From positions 1-5,068 of the forward strand of contig CAYSPT010000147.1 in NCBI GenBank assembly GCA_964432985.1: a stretch of 5,068 nt of DNA, written 5' to 3'. The notes below the pieces were generated by a model. It was not told the origin of the DNA. It was given only the letters and a program-made list of their open reading frames with translations, and did not search any database. This document shows, in pieces, positions 1-5,068 of this stretch (position 1 is its first letter; the number at the start of each line of letters is the position of its first letter). A program made the translations under genes and the position numbers. This stretch comes from CAYSPT01 sp964432985 (GTDB taxonomy: Bacteria > Muiribacteriota > CAYSPT01).

Positions 1-99
1 AGCAAAAACCGCATAAATACCCAGACGCACCATCAATAGCGGTGTGGTCTTCATCAACAGGCCGAAGCCTTTCTGTAAACGCCCGATTACGCTCCCCAT
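1..99 (-). CDS. N-terminal fragment of a probable membrane protein
   Basis: An open frame reads leftwards from an ATG at 99-97 to the window edge without a stop, giving 33 residues that begin MGSVIGRLQKGFGLL. A basic, amphipathic first segment is followed by a hydrophobic run (PLLMVRLGIYAVFA), which looks like the start of the first membrane helix of an integral membrane protein. A Shine-Dalgarno-like AAGGA lies at 116-112, 12 bases before the ATG, which is slightly long but usable. A second ATG at codon 16 is a weaker alternative start. The gene is divergent from the peptidase gene and shares the 100-211 gap with it. I do not recognise the family; the rest of the gene is outside the window. 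Confidence 0.6.
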   Translation of the reverse strand, partial: MGSVIGRLQKGFGLLMKTTPLLMVRLGIYAVFA

Positions 100-156
100 G
101 ATTATATGTATTCCTTTCGCAGCCGCTGCAGCAGATATCATCGATGCTACAGTGCC

Positions 157-185
157 TTTTCATGATAATATATTATAAGTACAAT
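157..185 (+). promoter_or_regulatory. Candidate sigma-70 promoter for the peptidase E-like gene
   Basis: TTTTCA (157-162, four of six matches to the -35 consensus) and TACAAT (180-185, five of six matches to the -10 consensus) are separated by exactly 17 bases. Transcription would start near 192 and give a leader of about 20 bases before the GTG start at 212. The region is AT-rich, and its minus strand also contains a TATAAT-like box (177-172) but no good -35 partner. The call rests on consensus matching only. Confidence 0.35.
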
Positions 186-211
186 AGCAATGACGCGCAC
201 CTGGAAGCGAG

Positions 212-943
212 GTGAGAACCATAACTGATAGGATAAAAACAAAACGTCACATCGTCGCCATGGGAGGGGGCGGATTTTCCGAGGAGCCTGACAACCCGCT
301 GCTGGATGATTTCATCCTGGGTCTCACCGGTGAGGAGCTGCCGGCGGTGTGCTTTCTGCCTACCGCCAGCGGCGACGCGGAAGGCTACGTGAACAACTTT
401 TACAACGCCTTTCCTCCAAAGCGTGCCCGTGCCTTGGCCCTGACCCTGTTCAGACACCCGGGGATAGAGGATTTGAGATCGTTTATTCTCGGGCAGGATG
501 TCATCTATGTCGGCGGTGGCAGCACGGCCAACATGCTGGCCGTCTGGCGGGTCCACGGCCTCGACCGCCTGCTTCGGGAAGCCTGGGAATCGGGTGTCGT
601 CCTTGCCGGTTTGAGCGCCGGGATGATCTGCTGGTTCCAGGAGAGCCTGACCGACTCGTTCGGGGGAATTCCTTCACCGCTTTGTGACGGACTGGCATTG
701 CTTGCGGGCAGCGCATGCCCGCACTACGACAGCGACACTCACCGACGCCCCGCTTTTCACGCTTGCATTGCCCGGGGAGAACTGTCTGATGGAGTGGCCG
801 CCGATGACGGGGCAGCGATTCATTACATAGGAACTACCCTGGTTGAAGCAATCAGTTCGCGCCCGGAAGCCAGGGCCTTCACCGTTATCCGCAAATCAAA
901 TCGGGCGGTGGAGCGGCCCCTGGAAACCCGGTACCTGGGCTAA
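212..943 (+). CDS. Peptidase E-like serine peptidase (family S51, class I glutamine amidotransferase-like fold)
   Basis: The 243-residue product has the hallmarks of S51 peptidases. The early strand HIVAMGGGGFSEEPDNPLLDD spans residues 13-33. A conserved YVGGGSTANMLAVWR block follows at 99-113. The nucleophile elbow GLSAG at 133-137 makes Ser135 the likely catalytic serine, followed by MICWF, and CPHYDSD at 169-175 makes His171 the likely catalytic histidine. The third member of the triad is not certain from sequence; Glu144 in the conserved WFQES segment is a candidate. Characterised members (Salmonella PepE) cleave N-terminal Asp-X dipeptides in the cytoplasm. This protein resembles the longer Bacillus/Listeria-type branch more than classical PepE, so its substrate is unproven. 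No signal peptide is visible. The GTG at 212 is chosen because GGAAG lies just upstream at 203-207; Met17 (ATG at 260) is an alternative that would remove a non-conserved lead. The gene appears monocistronic. Confidence 0.85.
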   Translation: MRTITDRIKTKRHIVAMGGGGFSEEPDNPLLDDFILGLTGEELPAVCFLPTASGDAEGYVNNFYNAFPPKRARALALTLFRHPGIEDLRSFILGQDVIYVGGGSTANMLAVWRVHGLDRLLREAWESGVVLAGLSAGMICWFQESLTDSFGGIPSPLCDGLALLAGSACPHYDSDTHRRPAFHACIARGELSDGVAADDGAAIHYIGTTLVEAISSRPEARAFTVIRKSNRAVERPLETRYLG

Positions 944-999
944 AATAATTAAGATCATATTTTTTTTATCATTAATAATTAAAATAAGATCAATTTTTT
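944..999 (+). repeat. AT-rich imperfect direct duplication after the peptidase gene
   Basis: Two related segments follow the stop codon. Positions 944-967 read AATAATTAAGATCAT and then a run of eight T (960-967). Positions 974-999 read AATAATTAAAATAAGATCA and then a run of six T (994-999). The second copy differs mainly by a small insertion. The T runs could aid transcription termination of the peptidase gene, but no strong stem stands directly in front of them: a short CCCGG/CTGGG hairpin at 927-939 is about 20 bases too far upstream. The segment may equally act as an AT-rich upstream element for the promoter at 1001-1009. Confidence 0.3.
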
Positions 1000-1000
1000 A

Positions 1001-1009
1001 TGGTATACT
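1001..1009 (+). promoter_or_regulatory. Extended -10 promoter candidate
   Basis: TGG directly followed by TATACT (1004-1009) matches the extended -10 pattern TGn-TATAAT with one mismatch in the hexamer. There is no good -35, which is normal for extended -10 promoters, and the upstream 40 bases are AT-rich like an UP element. The predicted start near 1016 falls at the foot of the hairpin at 1015-1054, so a transcript would open with that stem. Confidence 0.35.
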
Positions 1010-1014
1010 TAAAT

Positions 1015-1212
1015 CAGGAAGAGGCGGTCTTGCTGAAACCGCTGCTTCTTCCTGGTTATATCTGCACGAAATCATTGGGTAGGAAGGGGGGACCCAAGAA
1101 AACCTTCACAATCTATATGCCTGTATGACATTATGGAAGTAACAATGTTCCACAATCCCACCCTCTGAGTAAGAAGCGTAGAAAGTTGAGATTATATAGA
1201 GAAGGAGATTGT
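1015..1212 (+). ncRNA. Candidate structured RNA or long structured leader
   Basis: Three possible foldings occur in order. First, a hairpin pairs CAGGAAGA (1015-1022) with TCTTCCTG (1047-1054) and, inside it, GCGGT (1024-1028) with ACCGC (1038-1042). Second, TTGGGT (1075-1080) can pair with ACCCAA (1092-1097) while GAAGG in its loop (1083-1087) pairs with CCTTC (1103-1107), the geometry of an H-type pseudoknot. Third, ACAATCTATAT (1108-1118) can pair with ATATAGA (1194-1200) and TTGT (1209-1212), leaving the purine-rich GAAGGAGA bulged and enclosing a TGGAA/TTCCA hairpin (1134-1152). A promoter-like site lies just upstream. No known riboswitch or RNA family is recognised. The pairings were found by eye and no folding energy or conservation was computed. 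It could be an independent RNA or the 5' leader of the DGQHR mRNA. Confidence 0.25.
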
Positions 1213-1274
1213 CCATCGTGCAGAGGTTTACAGCCACATAACCGCAAAAACCATTGAGACCAGGAAAAAACCAT

Positions 1275-1324
1275 GGGATCAGTATCCCTACAGATAGGGA
1301 TTAGTATCCCTACAGATAGGGATT
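1275..1324. promoter_or_regulatory. Tandem palindromic operator candidate: two perfect 22-bp repeats
   Basis: Two identical 22-bp units, 1281-1302 and 1303-1324, sit head to tail 45 bp before the DGQHR start codon. Each contains the palindrome ATCCCTACAGATAGGGAT (1284-1301 and 1306-1323), with perfect 7-bp arms around CAGA. A further GGGAT half-site at 1275-1279 keeps the same 22-bp phase, giving about 2.2 periods. A 22-bp spacing places the sites on roughly the same face of the helix, as expected for cooperative protein binding. The position suggests control of the DGQHR gene. The same units could form 7-bp RNA hairpins if transcribed. The binding protein is unknown; the adjacent DGQHR protein is the obvious candidate. 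Confidence 0.6.
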
Positions 1325-1357
1325 TCGCCCAAATAAACCATCCGGTCTCGAAAGAAA

Positions 1358-1363
1358 GAAGGG
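1358..1363 (+). promoter_or_regulatory. Ribosome binding site of the DGQHR gene
   Basis: GAAGGG lies six bases before the ATG at 1370 within a purine-rich stretch. It fixes the start and argues against the other Met codons early in the frame (Met4, Met23). Confidence 0.6.
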
Positions 1364-1369
1364 TTATTT

Positions 1370-2533
1370 ATGGCTCACATGTGTATAAAAGCAATCTGCA
1401 TCAACCAGAACGGGCACAGGATCTTCCTGTCAGCAATGAAAGCGGCTGACCTGGAAGGATACACCACTATAGACCGGTACCGTTCCGACATACCCCTGCT
1501 CCATCCGGAGCAGGGCTACCAGAGGGCAGAAAAAGCGTTCAGGTACCGCCGTATTGCCAAGTACCTCAAACGCAAGCAGTTAATGCCCACCGCCATTCTC
1601 ATGACCAGCCGGGAATTCGAGATTCAATTCGACGCCGGTAGGTCCGAAATCACTCTGGACTCGGAGCGTCGGTTGAGGATCATCGACGGGCAGCATCGGG
1701 TGGGTGGATTCCGTTACGGTATCAGGGAGAAGAACATGCACGAGCTGGCCGATTTCCAGGTCCCGGTCATCATCGTAGAGGGACTTGACAAGACTGTGGA
1801 AATGGAGCAATTCGCCACTATCAATGGAACCCAGAAAGCGGTTCGGACCGACCTGGTCAACATGATTCTCGCCCAGGTACAGTCACAGGATGATAAAGCC
1901 ATTCCCCAGAGAGCCAGGTGGAAAGTCATCGTGGCCAGGATCGTAGAGAAGCTGAATGACGATCCCGATTCCCCGTGGCACAACCTCATCGTCATGCCCA
2001 ACGAAAACGCCCCGCGCAAAAAGGACATCCGGTATGATCCCGCGCTGGCCAACGTGAAGATAGTACGGGCGGCATCTTTCATGACCTCGCTGAAGCCCAT
2101 CTACCGCTACCTGGAGAAGCATCACCTGGGCGCCATAGGCTCCGACGTGGAAAAGGTGGTGGAAGCGGTGTCCCAAATACTGACCGCCTTCTGGTCGGCT
2201 GTAAGGGAGCTCTGTCCGGCAGCCTTTGACGATCCGGCCAACCATGTTATCCAGAAGACCCCGGGATTGTTTTCCCTGCATAAGATATGCAAGGACCTGC
2301 TGCCTATTATGCACAGCTCGCGGCGGCCATGGAACCGGGAGAGCTTCAGGATAATGCTTCAGGGTGTGAAAGCCCTTTCCGACGCCGACTTCTGGAGTGT
2401 TGATCTCAACCGGGAGACGGCTGAGGCGGCCAAGTACGGCAGTATGAAGGGCTTCGCGGAACTGGCTTCGGTACTCTGGGACCAGGTGGAAACGTCGCGG
2501 GAACTCGGAAGCAATATGCTGCTGGGAGAATAA
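1370..2533 (+). CDS. DGQHR domain protein, DndB-like
   Basis: The 387-residue product carries the signature DGQHR at residues 106-110, in the context RIIDGQHRVGGFRYG. It also shows two further conserved blocks of the DndB/DGQHR family: GYQR followed by RYRRIAKYL (49-66) and FATINGTQKAVRTDL (148-162). The N-terminal half therefore forms the ParB/sulfiredoxin-like DGQHR fold, and the C-terminal half (about 200-387) is helical and not recognised. There is no signal peptide or membrane segment, so it should be cytoplasmic. Known relatives are DndB/DptB, accessory and regulatory proteins of DNA phosphorothioation, and DpdB of 7-deazaguanine DNA modification. No dndC, dndD, dndE or dpd partner is adjacent, so the gene is an orphan within this window and its role cannot be fixed. 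Tandem palindromes just upstream suggest tight, possibly self-exerted, transcriptional control. A palindromic mobile-type element begins eight bases after the stop, consistent with an accessory locus. Confidence 0.8.
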   Translation: MAHMCIKAICINQNGHRIFLSAMKAADLEGYTTIDRYRSDIPLLHPEQGYQRAEKAFRYRRIAKYLKRKQLMPTAILMTSREFEIQFDAGRSEITLDSERRLRIIDGQHRVGGFRYGIREKNMHELADFQVPVIIVEGLDKTVEMEQFATINGTQKAVRTDLVNMILAQVQSQDDKAIPQRARWKVIVARIVEKLNDDPDSPWHNLIVMPNENAPRKKDIRYDPALANVKIVRAASFMTSLKPIYRYLEKHHLGAIGSDVEKVVEAVSQILTAFWSAVRELCPAAFDDPANHVIQKTPGLFSLHKICKDLLPIMHSSRRPWNRESFRIMLQGVKALSDADFWSVDLNRETAEAAKYGSMKGFAELASVLWDQVETSRELGSNMLLGE

Positions 2534-2540
2534 ACATATA

Positions 2541-2627
2541 GGGGTCAGGTCATGTAATTTTAGCGTTTCTGCTTGATATTGATATCAGTACGACCTGATA
2601 AAATGCTAAAATTCAAGACCTGACCCC
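2541..2627. mobile_element. REPIN/MITE-like palindromic element (GGGGTCAGGTC arms)
   Basis: Perfect 11-bp terminal arms GGGGTCAGGTC (2541-2551) and GACCTGACCCC (2617-2627) enclose perfect 9-bp inner arms AATTTTAGC (2556-2564) and GCTAAAATT (2605-2613), separated by short unmatched spacers (4 and 3 bases). The centre holds a further 6-bp hairpin, TATCAG (2583-2588) with CTGATA (2595-2600). From memory, GGGGTCAGGTC-type ends recur around Y1 (REP-associated tyrosine) transposases in several Gram-negative genomes, and two such ends in inverse orientation make a REPIN-like unit. No transposase is present, so this would be a non-autonomous copy. It fills the gap between two convergent genes almost exactly and could also act as a bidirectional terminator. 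Confidence 0.65.
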
Positions 2628-2629
2628 AT

Positions 2630-2908
2630 TTATAACGACCATGGCTTGATCAGTTCGCGGCTGTTTTCGCAACCGCACTTCGGGCATACCGGATTATAGC
2701 ACTCGCTTCGAGCCGTGAAGGACCACCCGAAAAGGACAAGACCCCCAAACCCGGTGACCCATGGCCAGATCGAAATCCCGCAGGCAAACAGTACTACGGT
2801 AGCGACCAACTGCAGCACTCCGACGATGAAATACGTGCCTGGGGAGTCCGAATTGCCGTGACCACCAGTAACCACTTTAAACGTTTTTCCGCATTTGGCA
2901 CATTTCAT
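2630..2908 (-). CDS. Small membrane protein with a zinc ribbon split around two transmembrane helices
   Basis: The 92-residue product begins MKCAKCGK (Cys3, Cys6) and ends with CPKCGC (Cys75, Cys78, plus Cys70 and Cys80). The two CxxC knuckles are the halves of a likely zinc ribbon. Between them lie two hydrophobic segments, about 26-44 and 46-62, that should form a membrane hairpin and bring both termini to the same, probably cytoplasmic, side so that the zinc site can close. The function is unknown; such proteins may be small regulatory or scaffold membrane proteins. The start ATG at 2908-2906 puts the first cysteine pair at the very N-terminus, as is common for zinc ribbons. The purine-rich AGGAAAGGAAA upstream is about 15 bases away, so translation may be modest. 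The stop codon lies only two bases beyond the palindromic element, so the last residues may have been altered by its insertion. Confidence 0.65.
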   Translation of the reverse strand: MKCAKCGKTFKVVTGGHGNSDSPGTYFIVGVLQLVATVVLFACGISIWPWVTGFGGLVLFGWSFTARSECYNPVCPKCGCENSRELIKPWSL

Positions 2909-2965
2909 GTCTTCGTAGTATTTCCTTTCCTCTTACTTACAGGTATCTATTCATATTGCTGAATA

Positions 2966-2988
2966 ATTATACGCTTATTATGTATAAT
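2966..2988. promoter_or_regulatory. Symmetric divergent -10 pair between the zinc-ribbon and kinase genes
   Basis: ATTATAC (2966-2972) and GTATAAT (2982-2988) are perfect 7-bp inverted arms around nine bases. Read rightwards the right arm supplies a consensus TATAAT (2983-2988) for the kinase gene. Read leftwards the left arm supplies a TATAAT (2971-2966) for the zinc-ribbon gene. Neither has a convincing -35 at 16-18 bases: TTGCTG at 2956-2961 is 21 bases from the rightward box. The dyad may be a back-to-back promoter, an operator, or both. Confidence 0.4.
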
Positions 2989-3040
2989 ACTACTGTATGA
3001 CTGGAAAAATGGCTGAAAAAAAAGCTATTCCGGAACGGAC

Positions 3041-3046
3041 GAGAGG
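3041..3046 (+). promoter_or_regulatory. Ribosome binding site that decides the kinase GTG start
   Basis: GAGAGG lies nine bases before the GTG at 3056. An in-frame TGA at 3014-3016 closes the frame upstream and no other start codon lies between it and 3056. The next in-frame ATG would fall inside the nucleotide-binding loop (Met23), so GTG is the only start that leaves the kinase domain intact. Confidence 0.6.
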
Positions 3047-3055
3047 TCGGTTGGT

Positions 3056-5068
3056 GTGGACAAGTTTTCGGAGGAAATACTCGGCAAATACACCATAGAG
3101 CGCGAAGTCGGCTCCGGTGGAATGGCACGGGTCTATCTGGCAACACTGTTTGCCTTCGACAAGCCGGTGGCCATCAAGATACTGCACCGCCACCTCTCGG
3201 AGGACCAGGACTACATCAAGCGGTTTCACCGTGAAGCCCGGGCGGCCATCAAACTGCCGCTTCACCCTCGAGTCGCCTTCGTTCACGATTCAGGCAGGTT
3301 TGACGATTTCCATTTCATCGTGATGGAGTACGTGGATGGGACTACGCTGAAGGACTGCCTGCAGCACGGGAGGATCTCCAGCCTGGAGCACATTCTCGAC
3401 ATCACCAGGCAGATTCTGGAAGCTCTGGAGTTCATCCAGGAGCACCAGATAATACACCGGGATGTGAAACCGAGCAACGTTATCATTCAACGTGACGGTT
3501 CGGTGAAGCTGACCGATTTCGGGATAGCCCGGGAGATCCAGGCAAAAGACATCACGCAGACGGACGGGATTATAGGCACCCCGGAATACATGTCGCCGGA
3601 GCAGGCTTCCGGTGGGAAGATCGATATCAGAAGTGATGTTTTCTCCGTCGGGTGCGTCATGTACGAAATGCTGGCCGGCACGTCGCCGTTCGCCGCTCCC
3701 ACCGCGCTTTCGTCCCTCTACAAGGTTATGAAAATGCCGCCCGACCCCATCGAAAACCACGTCCCCCTGATTCCCGGATACCTGGGCCGGCTGGTGCATC
3801 GAGCCCTTCAGAAAGAGCCCCGTCATCGTTTCAGCAGCGCTAAAACCATGCTTGATGAGTTAATGAGGGTACGCTCGTTGCTTTCCCCGGAGGTGCTGGC
3901 CATGCGGCCGGCGGGAGGTACCGGTCCCGTGTCGGATGAGACAGTGCTGCGGTATACCAATCGGAAAACGGGCACCGCCAGGGTTCTGTCTTTGCCGGAA
4001 CGTTTCACGGTCACCGGATGGTCAGGATGGAAGCACGTTACCATGGTGGTATGCGCCCTGGGAGTGGCAGTCGCAGCGACATACTTCGGCAAGTTACTGG
4101 TACCGGATATTCCTCCCGTCTCCAGGGCTGATTCCGGACACAGGAGCACCGTGACCACACGGATATTGCCGAAGGATTCCACTCGTAAGACCGGCATCGG
4201 CAAGTCCGGCATAATCTCCAAAACGACGGGATTGGGCAGTGGCCTGACACCGTTCCCGGCGCCGGGGGAAACACCCTTAAAAAAATCATCGAGCGATACA
4301 CCGGCCGGGTCCGTACCCGAAACCGCTTTTACCGAGACACGGGGAGCAGGCAAGCCCGCGGGAGCCACTCTTCGCAGCATGAGATTCTACCGCCATCGCC
4401 GCCTGCTGAGCGAAATCAAACGTGAAGTTTTCCTGACTCAATACACAAAGGTCATCAGGACGCTGCAACCGCTGGCGGACGACCGCAGCATTACCCCGGA
4501 GCTTCAAGCTCTGCTTGGGCTGTCTTATTACAAGATGGTGGAACCACGAAAAGCGCTTACTCACATCAAGGCAGCGGTGGACAATGAGCCTGGAAATGCA
4601 ATGTACCACTTCAACCTGGCGGCGGTGTACGATGACCTGGGAGCGCGCCTGGCCGCGGTAAAGCATTTCCGTATTGCCGTGAATTACGATCCCAATGTAG
4701 TTATGCTGCACGGCGGTTTCTGCGAGCGGTTGATGGCCGCGGACGCCGAGTATGAAAGAGATCGGACTCTCTCCTACCTTGGTATTTCAGCTGTACCGAA
4801 CTCGACGGCGTCGGGAGCAGTTTATGGGATGCGGATTATCGACATCGATCCGGCGTCACCGGCCGCTCGCTCAGCCATGAGACGGGAAGATATCATGACA
4901 CACGTGGACGGCGAACCGGTAACCTGCCTGAAAGATATAAACAGCAAGATGGGCAGTATCGTACCGGGTGAAGCACTGTTTTTGAGAATCATCCGGGGAA
5001 GACGGATAATGAACTACACCTTCATGACCGGAAAACAGCCACCGATTCCAAGAAAAGGCTTTATGTAG
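3056..5068 (+). CDS. Membrane-anchored Hanks-type Ser/Thr protein kinase with TPR and PDZ domains
   Basis: The 670-residue protein starts with a complete kinase domain (about 12-270). It has the glycine loop GSGGMARV (19-26), catalytic Lys41 in VAIK, alpha-C Glu60, HRDVKPSN (134-141) with catalytic Asp136 and Asn141, DFG at 154-156, the activation segment GTPEYMSPEQ (174-183), Asp194 and Arg258. All key residues are present, so it should be active and phosphorylate Ser/Thr in the cytoplasm. One hydrophobic helix (about 328-348) follows, then a Ser/Thr/Pro/Gly-rich linker (350-440). About two TPR repeats follow (roughly 482-547), and a PDZ-like domain (about 573-658) contains YLGI (574-577), DPASPAARSA (598-607) and VDGEPV. 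The tail is probably extracytoplasmic, in place of the PASTA domains found in many PknB-type kinases. The gene is complete and ends on the last base of the window. No phosphatase or substrate gene is adjacent. Kinase assignment is near certain; the TPR boundaries are less so. Confidence 0.93.
   Translation: MDKFSEEILGKYTIEREVGSGGMARVYLATLFAFDKPVAIKILHRHLSEDQDYIKRFHREARAAIKLPLHPRVAFVHDSGRFDDFHFIVMEYVDGTTLKDCLQHGRISSLEHILDITRQILEALEFIQEHQIIHRDVKPSNVIIQRDGSVKLTDFGIAREIQAKDITQTDGIIGTPEYMSPEQASGGKIDIRSDVFSVGCVMYEMLAGTSPFAAPTALSSLYKVMKMPPDPIENHVPLIPGYLGRLVHRALQKEPRHRFSSAKTMLDELMRVRSLLSPEVLAMRPAGGTGPVSDETVLRYTNRKTGTARVLSLPERFTVTGWSGWKHVTMVVCALGVAVAATYFGKLLVPDIPPVSRADSGHRSTVTTRILPKDSTRKTGIGKSGIISKTTGLGSGLTPFPAPGETPLKKSSSDTPAGSVPETAFTETRGAGKPAGATLRSMRFYRHRRLLSEIKREVFLTQYTKVIRTLQPLADDRSITPELQALLGLSYYKMVEPRKALTHIKAAVDNEPGNAMYHFNLAAVYDDLGARLAAVKHFRIAVNYDPNVVMLHGGFCERLMAADAEYERDRTLSYLGISAVPNSTASGAVYGMRIIDIDPASPAARSAMRREDIMTHVDGEPVTCLKDINSKMGSIVPGEALFLRIIRGRRIMNYTFMTGKQPPIPRKGFM

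Larger units (their letters stand above)
944..1369. other. Gene-free 426-bp region upstream of the DGQHR gene
   Basis: No open frame here has a credible start, ribosome site and protein-like composition. The left 60 bases are very AT-rich. The middle (about 1001-1212) contains a promoter-like site and several possible RNA pairings. The right part (1275-1323) contains tandem palindromes, and 1358-1363 is the ribosome binding site of the DGQHR gene. The gap is unusually long for two genes on the same strand in an otherwise compact window, which supports a regulatory or noncoding-RNA role. Confidence 0.6.

Noticed and set aside
927..967. An intrinsic terminator for the peptidase gene
   Set aside because: The only stem (CCCGG/CTGGG, 927-939) is short, includes a G-T pair, lies inside the coding end, and is about 20 bases away from the T run.
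843..1082. A 79-residue plus-strand frame overlapping the end of the peptidase gene
   Set aside because: It begins inside the peptidase coding region in another frame, and its second half is translated AT-rich intergenic DNA and the hairpin.
1000..1128. A 42-residue open frame on the plus strand starting ATG at 1000
   Set aside because: It has no ribosome binding site (the upstream bases are a T run), it overlaps the promoter-like site and the hairpin, and its product resembles no protein I know.
1075..1150. A cyclic-di-GMP (GEMM) riboswitch, suggested by GGGACCCAAGAAAACC
   Set aside because: The conserved GEMM core, tetraloop-receptor arrangement and second stem cannot be matched; the resemblance is limited to a few bases.
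1218..1241. A 7-codon GTG frame behind a strong AAGGAG (1202-1207)
   Set aside because: The Shine-Dalgarno match and 10-base spacing are good, but the peptide is too short to judge and the purine run may instead be an RNA bulge. A leader peptide remains possible but unsupported.
1275..1324. A short CRISPR array
   Set aside because: The repeats are only 22 bp, directly adjacent with no variable spacers, and no cas gene is present. Tandem operator sites fit better.
2956..2988. A classical -35/-10 promoter using TTGCTG and TATAAT for the kinase gene
   Set aside because: The spacer is 21 bases, outside the normal range, so only the -10 box is retained.
2997..3098. A 33-residue frame starting ATG at 2997, overlapping the kinase start in another frame
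   Set aside because: It has no ribosome site, starts almost at the predicted transcript start, and runs into the kinase coding sequence. It is probably chance.
3823..4380. A 185-residue minus-strand frame opposite the kinase linker and membrane region
   Set aside because: It lies wholly antisense to a well-supported kinase gene and has Pro/Arg/Val-rich shadow composition. Similar antisense frames at 3290-3826 and 4286-4711 were dropped for the same reason.

Overview
The window is a bacterial chromosomal segment with moderately GC-rich genes and AT-rich intergenic gaps. Its gene style fits a Gram-negative, perhaps a Desulfobacterota (deltaproteobacterial) genome: a Hanks-type kinase with a TPR/PDZ tail, a solitary DGQHR protein, and a GGGGTCAGGTC-type palindromic element. 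That placement is an inference from style only; no rRNA or marker gene is present.

Layout. (1) Positions 1-99, minus strand, hold the first 33 codons of a probable membrane protein that runs off the left edge. (2) A divergent gap contains a plausible promoter for an S51-family peptidase E-like protein (212-943, plus). (3) A 426-bp gap (944-1369) has no convincing gene. It holds an AT-rich near-duplication, an extended -10 promoter, a stretch able to fold into a hairpin, a pseudoknot and a closed multi-element domain, and then two perfect 22-bp tandem repeats that each contain an 18-bp palindrome. (4) Directly downstream lies a DGQHR (DndB-like) protein (1370-2533, plus). (5) An 87-bp imperfect palindromic element, like REP/REPIN or MITE sequences mobilised by Y1 transposases, fills the gap between that gene and a convergent gene. 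(6) That convergent gene encodes a small membrane protein with a zinc ribbon split around two membrane helices (2630-2908, minus). (7) A 147-bp divergent gap carries a symmetric pair of TATAAT boxes. (8) The window ends exactly at the stop codon of a 670-residue membrane-anchored Ser/Thr kinase with TPR repeats and a PDZ domain outside the membrane (3056-5068, plus).

The genes do not form one operon: strands alternate and the gaps are long. The unit most worth following up is the DGQHR gene with its upstream dyads. DndB-family proteins have been reported to repress phosphorothioation operons, so an orphan member behind two in-phase palindromes could be a self-regulating unit. No dndC/D/E, dpd or other modification genes are visible here. 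A second candidate is the possible structured RNA between the peptidase and the DGQHR gene.
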